From NCBI GenBank assembly GCA_902812365.1, contig CADDZC010000007.1, positions 23,366 through 87,365 of the forward strand: a DNA stretch of 64,000 nt, written 5' to 3'. Of the stretch, positions 38,224 through 47,745 are shown in pieces (position 1 is the stretch's first letter; every line of letters begins with the position of its first letter). This DNA comes from Acidobacteriota bacterium (GTDB lineage Bacteria > Acidobacteriota > Terriglobia > UBA7540). The notes below the pieces were generated by a model. That model did no database searches. It saw nothing but the letters and a program-made list of their open reading frames with translations, and had not been told where the DNA came from. The position numbers and the translations under genes are program-made.

Positions 38224-39417
38224 ATGAGAATTGGTGTCGATGCGCGTCCTCTGTCGGTCGGGAGGGGAGGAATCGCCAAAGGTTTGGAAAACCTTCTTGC
38301 TGAGCTGCTCCGGATCGATCGCCAGAACGAGTATTACCTTTACTCGCACCGTGACTTTAAACAGAGATTCCAGGGAGACAATTGGCGTAAGCGAATTGGA
38401 TCGCGCTGGCTCTTCTTGCCGGGGACGCTTTGGCTGCAGACGGAAGGCCGGCGGATGATGATCGAAGACAAATTGGATCTTCTTTGGGGATTTGCTCACC
38501 TTCTGCCTCTCCGCCTTCCTGCTGCGATTCACAGACTGGTCACCGTACATGATCTTACTTGGCATTTCTATCCCGCTACGATGAAGTTCCACAATCGAGC
38601 CTTTCATTTTCTGTTCTTTCGGCCGTCGCTCAGGGAAGCTGACGTCATCATAACTGACTCCGAATCAACGGCCCGAGATCTGGGTGCCGTGATGAGAGTT
38701 GATCGGTCAAGGATTCGTATAATTCCCCTGGGTGCCGCATCCGAGTATAGGCCCCACGACCCGTCCGCTGCGGCGAACTATATCGCTTCTAAGTTTCAGG
38801 TGTCGAACCGATATCTGAGCGCGGTCGGAACGATCGAGCCCCGTAAAAATTTGACCACCTTGATCGAGGCGATCGCTGATCTTCGAGGGCAGGGCATATT
38901 GCGCCATCAGCTTCTTGTCGCCGGAGCGGCTGGTTGGAAGAACTCCACCCTGGACTCTGCCATTCGGCGTCACGGTTTAACCGCTGAGGAGATCACCTTC
39001 CTAGGTTATATCCCCGACGAAGATATGCCCTTGCTCTACTCGGGCTCGGAGCTCTTTGTTTTTCCTTCCCTTTACGAGGGGTTCGGCCTTCCTTTGGTGG
39101 AAGCTATGGCCTGCGGAGTTCCGGTCATCGCTTCAAATACGTCGTCAGTTGCGGAGATCGTGGGGGACGCGGGAATTCTCGTGTCGCCGAGAGACGCCCG
39201 AGGCTTGGCGGAGGCAATTTCACGACTGATCCACGACGCCGAGTTGCGGCGCGATCTCCGAGAGAGAGGCTTGCGTCGAGTTCAACGATTCCGCTGGGAC
39301 GAAGCGGCTCGAAAGATTCTCCGCTTATTTTCCGAAACCAAATTGCCGGGCCGTAGAGACTACCGCGATGCGCGTCCGATACCTGTCGCCGGGCAGAGTG
39401 ATCGAGCCACTCTGTGA
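38224..39417 (+). CDS. GT4 glycosyltransferase
   Basis: A 397-aa GT-B fold retaining glycosyltransferase. It has MRIGVDARPLSVGRGGIAKG at the N-terminus, HRLVTVHDLTW, SAVGTIEPRKNLTTLIEA, and the donor-site motif FVFPSLYEGFGLPLVEAMAC (E-x7-E type) near residue 285. It is similar in layout to the GT4 at 43582-44715 (same motifs, different sequence), so the two probably add different sugars of the same repeat unit. The ATG directly follows GGTGAGATAG. Confidence 0.9.
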   Translation: MRIGVDARPLSVGRGGIAKGLENLLAELLRIDRQNEYYLYSHRDFKQRFQGDNWRKRIGSRWLFLPGTLWLQTEGRRMMIEDKLDLLWGFAHLLPLRLPAAIHRLVTVHDLTWHFYPATMKFHNRAFHFLFFRPSLREADVIITDSESTARDLGAVMRVDRSRIRIIPLGAASEYRPHDPSAAANYIASKFQVSNRYLSAVGTIEPRKNLTTLIEAIADLRGQGILRHQLLVAGAAGWKNSTLDSAIRRHGLTAEEITFLGYIPDEDMPLLYSGSELFVFPSLYEGFGLPLVEAMACGVPVIASNTSSVAEIVGDAGILVSPRDARGLAEAISRLIHDAELRRDLRERGLRRVQRFRWDEAARKILRLFSETKLPGRRDYRDARPIPVAGQSDRATL

Positions 39418-39488
39418 TGCGTTGGGGCAGGCGGTGTTCATTTGTTGGCGAAGGAATCTAGGGAGGGATGTTGTCGAGGAGGGGCACC

Positions 39489-40523
39489 GTGTTGATCCGG
39501 TCTAAGGCTCCTTTGCGGTTGAGCTTTGCTGGCGGGGGGACGGACGTTCGCCCCTTCATGGATCGTGAAGGGGGGTGCGTGCTGAACGCCACCATCACGC
39601 GTTACGCCTGGGGCACCTTGGCCAGCCGCGACGACGGCCAGATTCGGATCGAATCGGCCGATTTCGAGTCATTGGTTGCGTTCGACACCAAGAGTCAGCC
39701 CAACTATGACGGTCGTATGGACCTGGCCAAAGCGGCTATTCATAATCTGGGCGGACGGGACTCAACCGGGTTTGATCTTTTTCTGCAAACGGACGCGCCG
39801 CCGGGTTCGGGTTTGGGATCATCCTCGAGCTTGATGGTGGGGCTGGTCGGACTGATGAAGGACTTCAAGAGACTCCCTTTGACCGATTACGAGGCTGCCC
39901 ATCTGGCCTACACGATCGAGCGGGAGCAGCTCGGCATTAAGGGCGGTATGCAGGATCAGTACGCCGCCACCTTCGGCGGATTCAATTTCATGGAATTTTA
40001 CAAAGACCGCGTGATCGTCAACCCCTTGCGGATCAGCCGTGATACGATTAACGAGTTGGAACATAATCTGTTGCTCTGCTACACCGGAAAATCGCGGTTC
40101 TCCGATCATATTATCGAGGACCAGGTCGACCGGTACGAAAAGCAGGAGCAAGCCACCTTGGAGGGCTTATATCGCCAGAAGGAGCTGGCTGTTGAGATGA
40201 AGAACGCCCTGTTACAGAGGCGATTAAATGACTTCGGGGCGATGCTGGGATCCGCTTGGGAGTACAAGAAGAAGATGTCTCCCAAGATCAGCAACGCGAT
40301 GATCGACGAGATGTATGAGGAGGCCAGGAAGGCCGGCGCCCTGGGAGGGAAAATTACGGGGGCCGGCGGGGGCGGCTACATGCTCTTCTACTGCCGGTTC
40401 GAGTGCAAGCACAAAGTCGCCGAGGCGTTGAGACGGATGGGGGCTCAGCCCACGGAATTCGGATTCGATTCTCACGGCGTTCAAACCTGGAGAGTTCCCG
40501 ATGAGTCAGGCCACAGACGGTGA
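39489..40523 (+). CDS. hddA: GHMP kinase, D-glycero-D-manno-heptose 7-phosphate kinase type
   Basis: A 344-aa GHMP-family kinase. It starts LIRSKAPLRLSFAGGGTDV, has the ATP-binding motif DAPPGSGLGSSSSLMVGL (about 103-120) and the third motif GGKITGAGGGGYMLFY. These match HddA, which phosphorylates D-glycero-alpha-D-manno-heptose 7-phosphate at C1 on the GDP-heptose route. GTG at 39489 is chosen because GAGGAGG lies about seven bases ahead; TTG at 39468 is less likely. It overlaps gmhA by 23 bases. The matching guanylyltransferase HddC is not seen in the window. Confidence 0.87.
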   Translation: MLIRSKAPLRLSFAGGGTDVRPFMDREGGCVLNATITRYAWGTLASRDDGQIRIESADFESLVAFDTKSQPNYDGRMDLAKAAIHNLGGRDSTGFDLFLQTDAPPGSGLGSSSSLMVGLVGLMKDFKRLPLTDYEAAHLAYTIEREQLGIKGGMQDQYAATFGGFNFMEFYKDRVIVNPLRISRDTINELEHNLLLCYTGKSRFSDHIIEDQVDRYEKQEQATLEGLYRQKELAVEMKNALLQRRLNDFGAMLGSAWEYKKKMSPKISNAMIDEMYEEARKAGALGGKITGAGGGGYMLFYCRFECKHKVAEALRRMGAQPTEFGFDSHGVQTWRVPDESGHRR

Positions 40524-41097
40524 GGCGCTCGTTCGCCGCCGCGTTCAGGAAAATATGGCCGTCCAGCAGGCGCTGCTGGCCGATGGCCAGCTGGTCGGCC
40601 TGCTGGCGAGGATTGCGGAAGACATGACGGCGGCGCTGCGGGCGGGCCGGAAAATCCTGCTATTTGGCAACGGCGGCAGCGCCGCGGACGCCCAACACAT
40701 TGCGGCGGAGTTTGTCGGACGTTACCGGCTGGAACGCCGCGGCTTGCCGGCCCTCGCGCTCACCGTGAACACGTCCTCTCTGACGGCGATCGGAAACGAT
40801 TATTCTTTTGATCTCGTCTTTACCCGACAATTGGAGGCGCTCGGCTCGAGCGGAGATGTGGCCGTAGGAATTTCAACGAGTGGAAACGCCGCCAACGTGG
40901 TTGCCGCCGTGGAGACGGCCAGGCGCCGGGGAATGCTGACGGTGGGGTTCACGGGCAGAAGTGGCGGCAAGCTGGCGATGGCGGCAGATCGGTGTGTCCG
41001 TGTTCCTTCCGACGAAACTCCGCGCATTCAAGAATCGCACATTCTGATCGGCCACATCCTCTCGGAGATTGTCGAGTCGGCCCTGTTTGGCGGATGA
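40501..41097 (+). CDS. gmhA: Phosphoheptose isomerase GmhA
   Basis: A 198-aa SIS-domain isomerase that converts sedoheptulose 7-phosphate to D-glycero-D-manno-heptose 7-phosphate, the first step of both heptose routes. Signatures are LLFGNGGSAADAQHIAAEFV with the catalytic Glu, GISTSGNAANV and the C-terminal IQESHILIGHILSEIVE with the catalytic His. Length is normal. It overlaps the kinase gene upstream and is followed by gmhB. Confidence 0.93.
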   Translation: MSQATDGEALVRRRVQENMAVQQALLADGQLVGLLARIAEDMTAALRAGRKILLFGNGGSAADAQHIAAEFVGRYRLERRGLPALALTVNTSSLTAIGNDYSFDLVFTRQLEALGSSGDVAVGISTSGNAANVVAAVETARRRGMLTVGFTGRSGGKLAMAADRCVRVPSDETPRIQESHILIGHILSEIVESALFGG

Positions 41098-41137
41098 CAT
41101 CAAGGCGTCCGGAAGGCCGGGTGCCCGGTTGCTGAGC

Positions 41138-41695
41138 ATGCGGAAGTTTGTTCTGCTCGATCGAGACGGAGTGATTAACCGGCGGATTGCCGATGGCTAT
41201 GTGACGTCGTGGGAGCAGTTTGAATTTCTCCCCCGCGCCCTCGACGCTTTAAAGCGGTTGGCGGACCACGGGTACGAGACGATTGTGGTGTCGAATCAGG
41301 CCGGAGTCGGCAAGGGGCTTCTCAGTCCGGAGGTTCTGGAGGATATTACCCGGCGCTTCGTGGCCCAAGTTGAGGCGCACGGCGGCCGCATCTCCAAGGT
41401 GTACTACTGCCCGCACCGGCCCGAGGATCGTTGCCGCTGCCGTAAACCGGAAGTCGGTTTGCTTCTCCAAGCCCAGGCGGAGCACGGCTTTAACTTTGCC
41501 GACACGTTTCTGGTCGGTGACTCCGAAAGTGATCTGATGGCGGCGGAGCGGGTCGGCTCGCCGGCCGTGCTGGTGGCGGCGGGTCGCGTCGATAGTACTC
41601 CGGCGGCCGGTCGATCGTTGGTGGGAGTGGTTGAGAGTCTGAATGATGCGGTGGGCCTAATTCTTTCCCGGCACCCGGTGGCGCGGGCGCAGTGA
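41138..41695 (+). CDS. gmhB: Heptose 1,7-bisphosphate 7-phosphatase GmhB
   Basis: A 185-aa HAD-family phosphatase. The N-terminal motif LLDRDGVIN carries the nucleophile Asp. VVSNQAGVGKG is motif II, and CPHRPEDRCRCRKP supplies the structural zinc Cys/His ligands characteristic of GmhB. LVGDSESDLMAAE is motif IV. It removes the 7-phosphate from heptose 1,7-bisphosphate. The ATG at 41138 is preferred, though its ribosome site is weak; the open frame extends 23 codons upstream into gmhA. Confidence 0.92.
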   Translation: MRKFVLLDRDGVINRRIADGYVTSWEQFEFLPRALDALKRLADHGYETIVVSNQAGVGKGLLSPEVLEDITRRFVAQVEAHGGRISKVYYCPHRPEDRCRCRKPEVGLLLQAQAEHGFNFADTFLVGDSESDLMAAERVGSPAVLVAAGRVDSTPAAGRSLVGVVESLNDAVGLILSRHPVARAQ

Positions 41696-41788
41696 GTCTC
41701 GAACCGGAGCGAGGGGCTTGGCGCCTCGCGGCGGTCACGAGCACTTTCAACCCCCGGGCGTCCATACGACAACAGAGATTCTTCGATC

Positions 41789-43480
41789 ATGCGTCGTTAC
41801 GGCTTACCAATCTTGGTCATTCTGCTCATTTTGTCGGCTACGCCCACCAGGGTCAGAGCCCGGCGAACTGCCCTCCGCATCGCCGATCGGTTTTCCGGGG
41901 GTGATCTCGGGGCGAAAATCAACGAGGCTGACTCTAGTCTCGGGGCGAGCCCCGGCGAGATCCGGGTGGTGCGGGTTGGAGTGGTCTCATCCGAAGTCGT
42001 GCTGTCGCCCAATCATACCCTGCGACTGCTAGCTCCCACCACATGGACGGCAGGCGCGGTCTTTCAGTCAGGGGATTCCCTGATATGCGCTGGCAAGAGA
42101 GCATCGCTCACCATCGGTCCGAATTTTTCGTCACCCAAGAGTAGAACCAACGTTGTTATCTTCGCGCAGCGAGCCGCGGATCTCGTTGTGAAAGGATGTG
42201 AGGTTTCGGCGACTTCCGGCACAAACGGCTACCTCTTTGTGCGGGTGTTGGGGGGCCATCACATCCTGGTCGCCGGGAATGTCGTTAGGAATCTTCGGCT
42301 CTTTCAATCCGATTCGGCGATCGACGAGGCCTACAACACCAATATTCACTATTCGGAGATCACGGATACTGAGTTGAGCGACGATATTGTTGTCGAAGAC
42401 AATGTCTGCTACGGAAAATCCGAGCCCGGGGGAAACTCGAATCATCCAGCGATATCGTTCTGGTATACGCGGAGAGCGCGGGCGCTCCGCAACACAACGG
42501 TGAACTATACCGACGGTATCGTATGGTTTGGGGGCGACGCCTGCGTGGGCGGCTGCTCCAACGGAGGTAATGGTGACCCTGCACATCCGAGAAAGGTACG
42601 AAACATCACGATATCGGGTAACACCGTCTTACGCCCCGCATCGGGGGGTATTTGGGGCAGCATGGGAGATAACGTCACGGTGACTCGGAATAACGTGCGG
42701 GCCTGCGGAGACGTCTGCTTGGACACGGAAGGCGGCGCCCATGTCGTTTTTTCCCACAACTCGGTGATGGGTGGCACGAACGGCGGTATCACTACCTTCT
42801 GGCTGAACCGGGATATCAGAGTGACTAACAACATCGTGATTTCGACCTCCGCCGCCCAGCCGCTATTTCGTATCTATAACGCCACGCAAGACGCTGGATG
42901 GAATACGGACATCTATGTAGCCGACAATCGCTTCATATGTAAAGATTCCAGCGTCTGCACGGTGGATACCGACGGTGGTCCGGTGGGACTGCTGGTGTTT
43001 GTGCATAACTTTCTCAATGATGCGCGGATCCAATTCGCCTCGAACAATTTGCACGATGTCGACGTGCAGGACAACCAACTAGAGTTTCGTATCAGCGCGA
43101 CGCGGCCGTTCACTGCCATCGACGTCGAGAATGCCAATCAAGTGCACGGCCGGCCCGGACGAGTGAAGATTGTCGGTAACCGCATTCAATGCCGAATTGA
43201 ACAACCGGCGGGCAGCATGGCGATTCGGGTGTCCCAATCGGATTTTAACTCCAGTCCGATCACCGAAATCCTGCGCAACCGACTGTTCGGTGAGCACCCC
43301 TTTCCGATTGACATCGCCGTATCGGCCCAGAGTTCTAATCCGGGCGTTGAACCGGTATTTGTTGTTGTGGGGAATGCTTTGGGCACCGGCGAGATTTTGC
43401 GAAAGGCTGCGGTGGGGGCGAGAATGCTGGTCAAAGTCGACGCTAATCGAGCGACAAAGGAAGGCTCGCTGCAACGTTGA
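41789..43480 (+). CDS. Secreted right-handed beta-helix protein
   Basis: A 563-aa protein with a signal peptide (MRRYGLPILVILLILSATP). The rest shows repeated short strands with Asn-rich turns (VRNITISGNTVLRP, NVTVTRNNVRACG, DIRVTNNIVI, VKIVGNRIQC), the pattern of right-handed parallel beta-helices in polysaccharide lyases, epimerases and glycosidases. Cys pairs (CVGGC, CGDVC) may form disulfides. It probably acts on the polysaccharide in the periplasm or outside, as AlgG/AlgE- or lyase-like proteins do, but no catalytic set could be identified. It lies between gmhB and a GT4 gene on the same strand. Confidence 0.8.
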   Translation: MRRYGLPILVILLILSATPTRVRARRTALRIADRFSGGDLGAKINEADSSLGASPGEIRVVRVGVVSSEVVLSPNHTLRLLAPTTWTAGAVFQSGDSLICAGKRASLTIGPNFSSPKSRTNVVIFAQRAADLVVKGCEVSATSGTNGYLFVRVLGGHHILVAGNVVRNLRLFQSDSAIDEAYNTNIHYSEITDTELSDDIVVEDNVCYGKSEPGGNSNHPAISFWYTRRARALRNTTVNYTDGIVWFGGDACVGGCSNGGNGDPAHPRKVRNITISGNTVLRPASGGIWGSMGDNVTVTRNNVRACGDVCLDTEGGAHVVFSHNSVMGGTNGGITTFWLNRDIRVTNNIVISTSAAQPLFRIYNATQDAGWNTDIYVADNRFICKDSSVCTVDTDGGPVGLLVFVHNFLNDARIQFASNNLHDVDVQDNQLEFRISATRPFTAIDVENANQVHGRPGRVKIVGNRIQCRIEQPAGSMAIRVSQSDFNSSPITEILRNRLFGEHPFPIDIAVSAQSSNPGVEPVFVVVGNALGTGEILRKAAVGARMLVKVDANRATKEGSLQR

Positions 43481-43581
43481 TATTCTGAAGAGGACGCGCT
43501 GACGCCAAGCGGTTGGTACGATAATTCGGATGATGAAAAGAGCGATGTTTCAGACCAGGGGGTGGGAGGCACGCGGGCGCG

Positions 43582-44715
43582 GTGGCCGCACACTGTATGT
43601 TTCGCTCTGAGACCCAACGCATTGTGGCCATTGACGCCCGGATGCTCGGCCCGCATGGAATTGGTGCCTACATTGCCGATCTTCTGCACAACTTTGCTTT
43701 GATGGATCACGAATTTCGTTTCAAAGTTCTCTGCCCCAGGGTTGACCGACTCGAGCATTTGCCCAAGGACAAGTTCGAGCTGATCCAGGCCAAGGCACCT
43801 ATCTACAGTCTGCGGGAGCAATGGGAGATTTATCGCCTGACCCGAGGCGTCGACCTCTTACACTGCCCGCATTACAATGTCCCCTATGGCTATCGCGGAC
43901 CGTTGGTGGTGACAATCCATGACCTGACACATCTCACTTACTCACAATTCCTCCCGAATCAACTCGCTTACCTCTATGCTCGGGTCATGTGTGGTTATTC
44001 CGCCCGGCGGGCCGCTCGAATCGTTACCGACTCGCGTTTTTCAGCATGCGTCATACAGGAACAGTTGGGCGTGGAACCGGAAAAAATACGCGTGATTTAC
44101 TTGGCACTGTCTCACCGGTTCAAACAGAGAGCCTCGAACGGCCTGAGGCGGGAAAAGATGGGAGGCAGCAAGCCTTACATTCTTTTCGTTGGAGTCTTGA
44201 AGCGTCACAAGAACGTTCAAGCGCTTCTGCGGGCTTTTGCTCTGCTCCCATCGGATTTGCGTTCCTCGTACGAGTTGGTGATTGCAGGAAAATTGGACAG
44301 CGATTATCCGCATCTTTTGCGGTTAAGGAAGGAGCTGGCGCTGGATGATCAGGTCTTGTTCGTCGGCCAGGTCTCGGAGGATGATCTCCATTCGCTCTAT
44401 GCTGGCGCGGCGTTGTTCGTCCTCCCGTCACTGAACGAGGGATTCGGGCTGCCGGCGCTCGAAGCAATGGCTTACGGCGTTCCGGTCATTGTGTCCAATA
44501 CCTCTTCGTTGCCAGAGGTCGTGGGTGAAGCCGGTGTGCTCGCGGACCCACAGAGTGAATGGGATATTGCTCACAAAATGGAGCAGGTCCTTGCGAATCC
44601 ATCGCTGTCACAATCATTGGCGGAGAAAGGCAGAGTGAGGGCTGCGCGGTTTTCCTCGAAGGAGTTTGCCTCTCGCCACCTCGAAGTCTACCGAGAGGCG
44701 GTAGCCCAGAGTTGA
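43582..44715 (+). CDS. GT4 glycosyltransferase
   Basis: A 377-aa GT-B enzyme. RIVAIDARMLGPHGIGAYIADL is the N-terminal motif, LVVTIHDLTHL and FVGVLKRHKNVQALLRAF follow, and FVLPSLNEGFGLPALEAMAY is the donor-binding E-x7-E region. GTG at 43582 is used; ATG at 43597 (MFRSETQR) is equally possible. It is the second GT4 of the locus. The acceptor and sugar are unknown. Confidence 0.88.
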   Translation: MAAHCMFRSETQRIVAIDARMLGPHGIGAYIADLLHNFALMDHEFRFKVLCPRVDRLEHLPKDKFELIQAKAPIYSLREQWEIYRLTRGVDLLHCPHYNVPYGYRGPLVVTIHDLTHLTYSQFLPNQLAYLYARVMCGYSARRAARIVTDSRFSACVIQEQLGVEPEKIRVIYLALSHRFKQRASNGLRREKMGGSKPYILFVGVLKRHKNVQALLRAFALLPSDLRSSYELVIAGKLDSDYPHLLRLRKELALDDQVLFVGQVSEDDLHSLYAGAALFVLPSLNEGFGLPALEAMAYGVPVIVSNTSSLPEVVGEAGVLADPQSEWDIAHKMEQVLANPSLSQSLAEKGRVRAARFSSKEFASRHLEVYREAVAQS

Positions 44716-44766
44716 GGTTGGACCGAAGGGTCAAACTCAGAGCCTTTCGGGCTCGCGGGTGCATTG

Positions 44767-46197
44767 ATGGCGATCGTCAGAAAATCACAACGGGCTCGAT
44801 TTCATTGGGATTTCACGTCTGGTCCCGCCGTCCGTCAGCAGACTGTATCGAAGGCCTCTTCGGGTTGGATTTCCATCGGTCTTCTGTTGGGTGCGGTTAT
44901 ACTGCACGTTGCTTTTCCCAAGGCAGGTTTTAAATGGCATGACATTCCTTTCACCGCGCCTGACATCGTTTACGGCGTTTTGCTGATGGCCGCGCTATTC
45001 CGCGCGTGGCGGCCGTTTCAGGCGTCACGCCAACTGAAGTATTGCGCTCTTCTCATGACACTTGGCATTGCATTTTTCGGATTCCGTCTTCTGTATGAGC
45101 GCTTCTATGGGTATCGCCGGCCAGCCGCTGATGATCTTGCCAATCTGACGGCCTTATGCGTGTACCCTCTAATTTTATTCGCGATGGTAACGATCGCGGA
45201 TCGGGAGTCTGTACGGCAAAAGCTTTACCGGGTGCTTCCGATCTGTATTGCGGTCGTCCTGCTTTACGGGCTGGCGCAGAAGGTGTTCGGTGATTACGCC
45301 GTGGTTGTTCCCGGGCTGACCGCGAATATGGACGATGCCAGTCACCCCGACTTCCTCGCCCAAAAAGACAACATGCTCTGGAATCAACAAACCCTGAAGC
45401 TGACCTCAACCTACCAAAACGGCAACATATTCAGCGTGAATTTACTGATCCTGATGCCGTTGGCCATGGCTCTATTTCGAAGCAAGGCGGCCAAGCTGGT
45501 TATAGGCGGTTTGGGGGTCGTCGAGTTGGGACTGGCGGCCTCGAGGTCGGCTTGGGTAGGCGCTGTCTGTATGGCCTTGCTGGCCCTTCAATTGTACGTC
45601 AAGCGTTGGGCATATAGAATGGCTTTGCTGGGCTTGCTGGCGGTGGCTGTGGTCTCATTTGTGGCCTTCGTCCCGACCGTCCATCGACGCTTCCTCGATA
45701 CGCAGGGACGCTGGCAGGACATGGGCGGGCGGGCGGAGCCGGCAGCCGTGCTTTGGAAAGAGTCACTCAAGAATCCCGAGAACGACGTGCAAACTTTTTT
45801 ATTCGGACCCCATGGCATCACGTCGGAACGCATTGTTCTGTCGGGCGGGGGGGCTTATGAGATGTTTTACCTCGCGCTTTATCAACTGGCGGGGTGGGTG
45901 GGCGTTTTGATTTGGCTGGCGCCCATGATTTTCTCGTTGCGCATATTCTACCGACACCGCGCGGACCGGTACATTCGAGCTGTTTTTGTAGGTGTCGTCG
46001 CGTGGCTGCTGACGGCCGTATCGGAGGGTGCGTTTTGGGTGCCGCCAACCGCGTTCAATCTCTGGATGGTGCTCGGGCTCGGTTGGCTGCGTTTGCAGTC
46101 GATCGAGGGTGCGTCGAAGAAAATCGCCCACGCGACGAAGTTAGGCTTCGAGCGGCCGGCTCCTGCCGTTGGTGCGGCACACTCCATCGGCCCCTGA
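44767..46197 (+). CDS. O-antigen ligase/polymerase-like membrane protein
   Basis: A 476-aa protein with about 11-12 hydrophobic helices and one large periplasmic loop (about 295-355, containing RWQDMGGRAEPAAVLWKES and FGPHGITSE). This matches the Wzy_C/WaaL family, where the loop carries the catalytic residues. In a Wzx/Wzz locus without another candidate it is probably the Wzy polymerase or a ligase. It starts at ATG 44767 (a TTG lies just ahead). The N-terminal 35 residues are hydrophilic and presumably cytoplasmic. Confidence 0.82.
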   Translation: MAIVRKSQRARFHWDFTSGPAVRQQTVSKASSGWISIGLLLGAVILHVAFPKAGFKWHDIPFTAPDIVYGVLLMAALFRAWRPFQASRQLKYCALLMTLGIAFFGFRLLYERFYGYRRPAADDLANLTALCVYPLILFAMVTIADRESVRQKLYRVLPICIAVVLLYGLAQKVFGDYAVVVPGLTANMDDASHPDFLAQKDNMLWNQQTLKLTSTYQNGNIFSVNLLILMPLAMALFRSKAAKLVIGGLGVVELGLAASRSAWVGAVCMALLALQLYVKRWAYRMALLGLLAVAVVSFVAFVPTVHRRFLDTQGRWQDMGGRAEPAAVLWKESLKNPENDVQTFLFGPHGITSERIVLSGGGAYEMFYLALYQLAGWVGVLIWLAPMIFSLRIFYRHRADRYIRAVFVGVVAWLLTAVSEGAFWVPPTAFNLWMVLGLGWLRLQSIEGASKKIAHATKLGFERPAPAVGAAHSIGP

Positions 46198-46250
46198 GTC
46201 TCTGTTTCTGGCTTCCGAAAGGAGATGAGTATTTTGAGGGGGAGCCCGCC

Positions 46251-47738
46251 ATGGTAGACCTTCTGAAGCGCTGGCTCGGCAGCACGCGAAGAGAATGGGC
46301 CACGGCGCGGTTTCTCGTTGTCGGCGACCTGATGCTCGATCGGTACCTGTGGGGCGACGTTGCCCGCATCTCTCCCGAGGCCCCGGTGCCGGTAGTCCGG
46401 CTCACGTCGCAGACGGAGCGTTGCGGCGGCGCGGCCAATGTGGCCTTGAACTTGGCCGGTTTGGGGCTCCGCGTGGCCGTGGCCGGCTTCGTGGGTACCG
46501 ACCCGGCGGGTGATACCCTGGTGAAGTTGCTGGCCGATTCCGGAGTGGAGGTGGGCGGCGTCGTCCGGGTGAGCGAGCGGGCGACCATCACCAAGACCCG
46601 CGTCATCGGCGGCCACCAGCAGATGCTGCGCATTGACGCCGAGCACGATCAGCCGGTGACGCTTGACGAGCTCCACCGGCTGGAAGCAGCCGTCTGGCAA
46701 GAACTCGCGCTCCGGCCTTCGGCGGTGGTGCTTTCCGATTATGCCAAGGGCGCGCTTGCTCCCGAAATCTGCGCCGGGCTGATTCGAGAGGCCAGACGAA
46801 GCGCGGTGCCCGTATTCGTTGATCCCAAAGGGCATGACTGGGACAAGTACGCTGGCGCAACTGGAATGACGCCGAATCGCGCCGAGTTAGCGCTGGCCTG
46901 TGGGCTACCAGGGGCGAGTTTCGCAGAATTGCTCGAGGCCGGACAGCGGTTGAGGGAAGATTTGGGATTGGATTTCATCGCCGTGACACGCGGTGAAGAA
47001 GGCATCTCCTTGATCCGGTCGAGTGGCGTTTCTCACAGCCCGGCGGTGGCCAAAAGCGTATTCGATGTTTCCGGGGCGGGGGATACCGTCATCGCGGTTA
47101 CGGCCGCCGGCGTGGTGGCCGGAGTGGACGTTTTGGAGTCCATTCACGTAGCCAACGTGGCGGCCGGAATCGTCATCGGAAAGATCGGCACGGCGCCCAT
47201 TGAGCGCGACGAATTGCTGCAGGCTCTGTCAACCGAACGAACGTTGGAACAGGCGCATAAGATCTGCGATATCGAGGAGGCCCTTCGTCGCGTCGAACGC
47301 TGGCGCGCCTCCGGAGAACGAGTGGTTTTTACGAATGGTTGCTTCGACCTGATTCATCTTGGTCATGTCACTTTCCTCGAGCGGGCTCGAAGGGAAGGAG
47401 ATCGCTTGGTGGTGGGAGTCAACTCGGACCGGTCTGTTCGTTCCCTCAAGGGGCCCTGTCGGCCGATTATCCCGGCCGAGGAACGCGCCCGCGTGCTGGC
47501 GGCTCTCGAGTGCGTGGATGGAGTGGTGATTTTCGATCAAGATACTCCTCTCGATCTCGTTCAGCGGCTGAGGCCGGAGGTGTTGGCGAAGGGGGCGAAT
47601 TGCTGTGAGGATGAGGTGATCGGAGCCGGGGAAATCCGGGCGTGGAATGGCCGGGTGTGCCTCATTCCACTGGTTCCCGGATACAGCAGCCGTCGAATTC
47701 TTGAGAGAATCGAAGCCGTACGGTCGGGCAATTCATGA
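46251..47738 (+). CDS. hldE: Bifunctional heptose kinase/adenylyltransferase HldE
   Basis: A 495-aa two-domain enzyme. Residues 1 to about 330 are a PfkB/ribokinase-type kinase (VVGDLMLDRYLWG; catalytic DVSGAGDTVIAV) that makes heptose 1,7-bisphosphate of the beta series. Residues about 350-490 are a cytidylyltransferase-like domain (FTNGCFDLIHLGHV) that makes ADP-heptose. The ATG at 46251 has GAGGGGGAG in front; the frame extends over 110 codons upstream into the ligase gene but does not resemble the family. Together with GmhA and GmhB it completes the ADP-heptose pathway. The co-present HddA belongs to the GDP-heptose route. Confidence 0.93.
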   Translation: MVDLLKRWLGSTRREWATARFLVVGDLMLDRYLWGDVARISPEAPVPVVRLTSQTERCGGAANVALNLAGLGLRVAVAGFVGTDPAGDTLVKLLADSGVEVGGVVRVSERATITKTRVIGGHQQMLRIDAEHDQPVTLDELHRLEAAVWQELALRPSAVVLSDYAKGALAPEICAGLIREARRSAVPVFVDPKGHDWDKYAGATGMTPNRAELALACGLPGASFAELLEAGQRLREDLGLDFIAVTRGEEGISLIRSSGVSHSPAVAKSVFDVSGAGDTVIAVTAAGVVAGVDVLESIHVANVAAGIVIGKIGTAPIERDELLQALSTERTLEQAHKICDIEEALRRVERWRASGERVVFTNGCFDLIHLGHVTFLERARREGDRLVVGVNSDRSVRSLKGPCRPIIPAEERARVLAALECVDGVVIFDQDTPLDLVQRLRPEVLAKGANCCEDEVIGAGEIRAWNGRVCLIPLVPGYSSRRILERIEAVRSGNS

Positions 47739-47745
47739 ATGGGCA

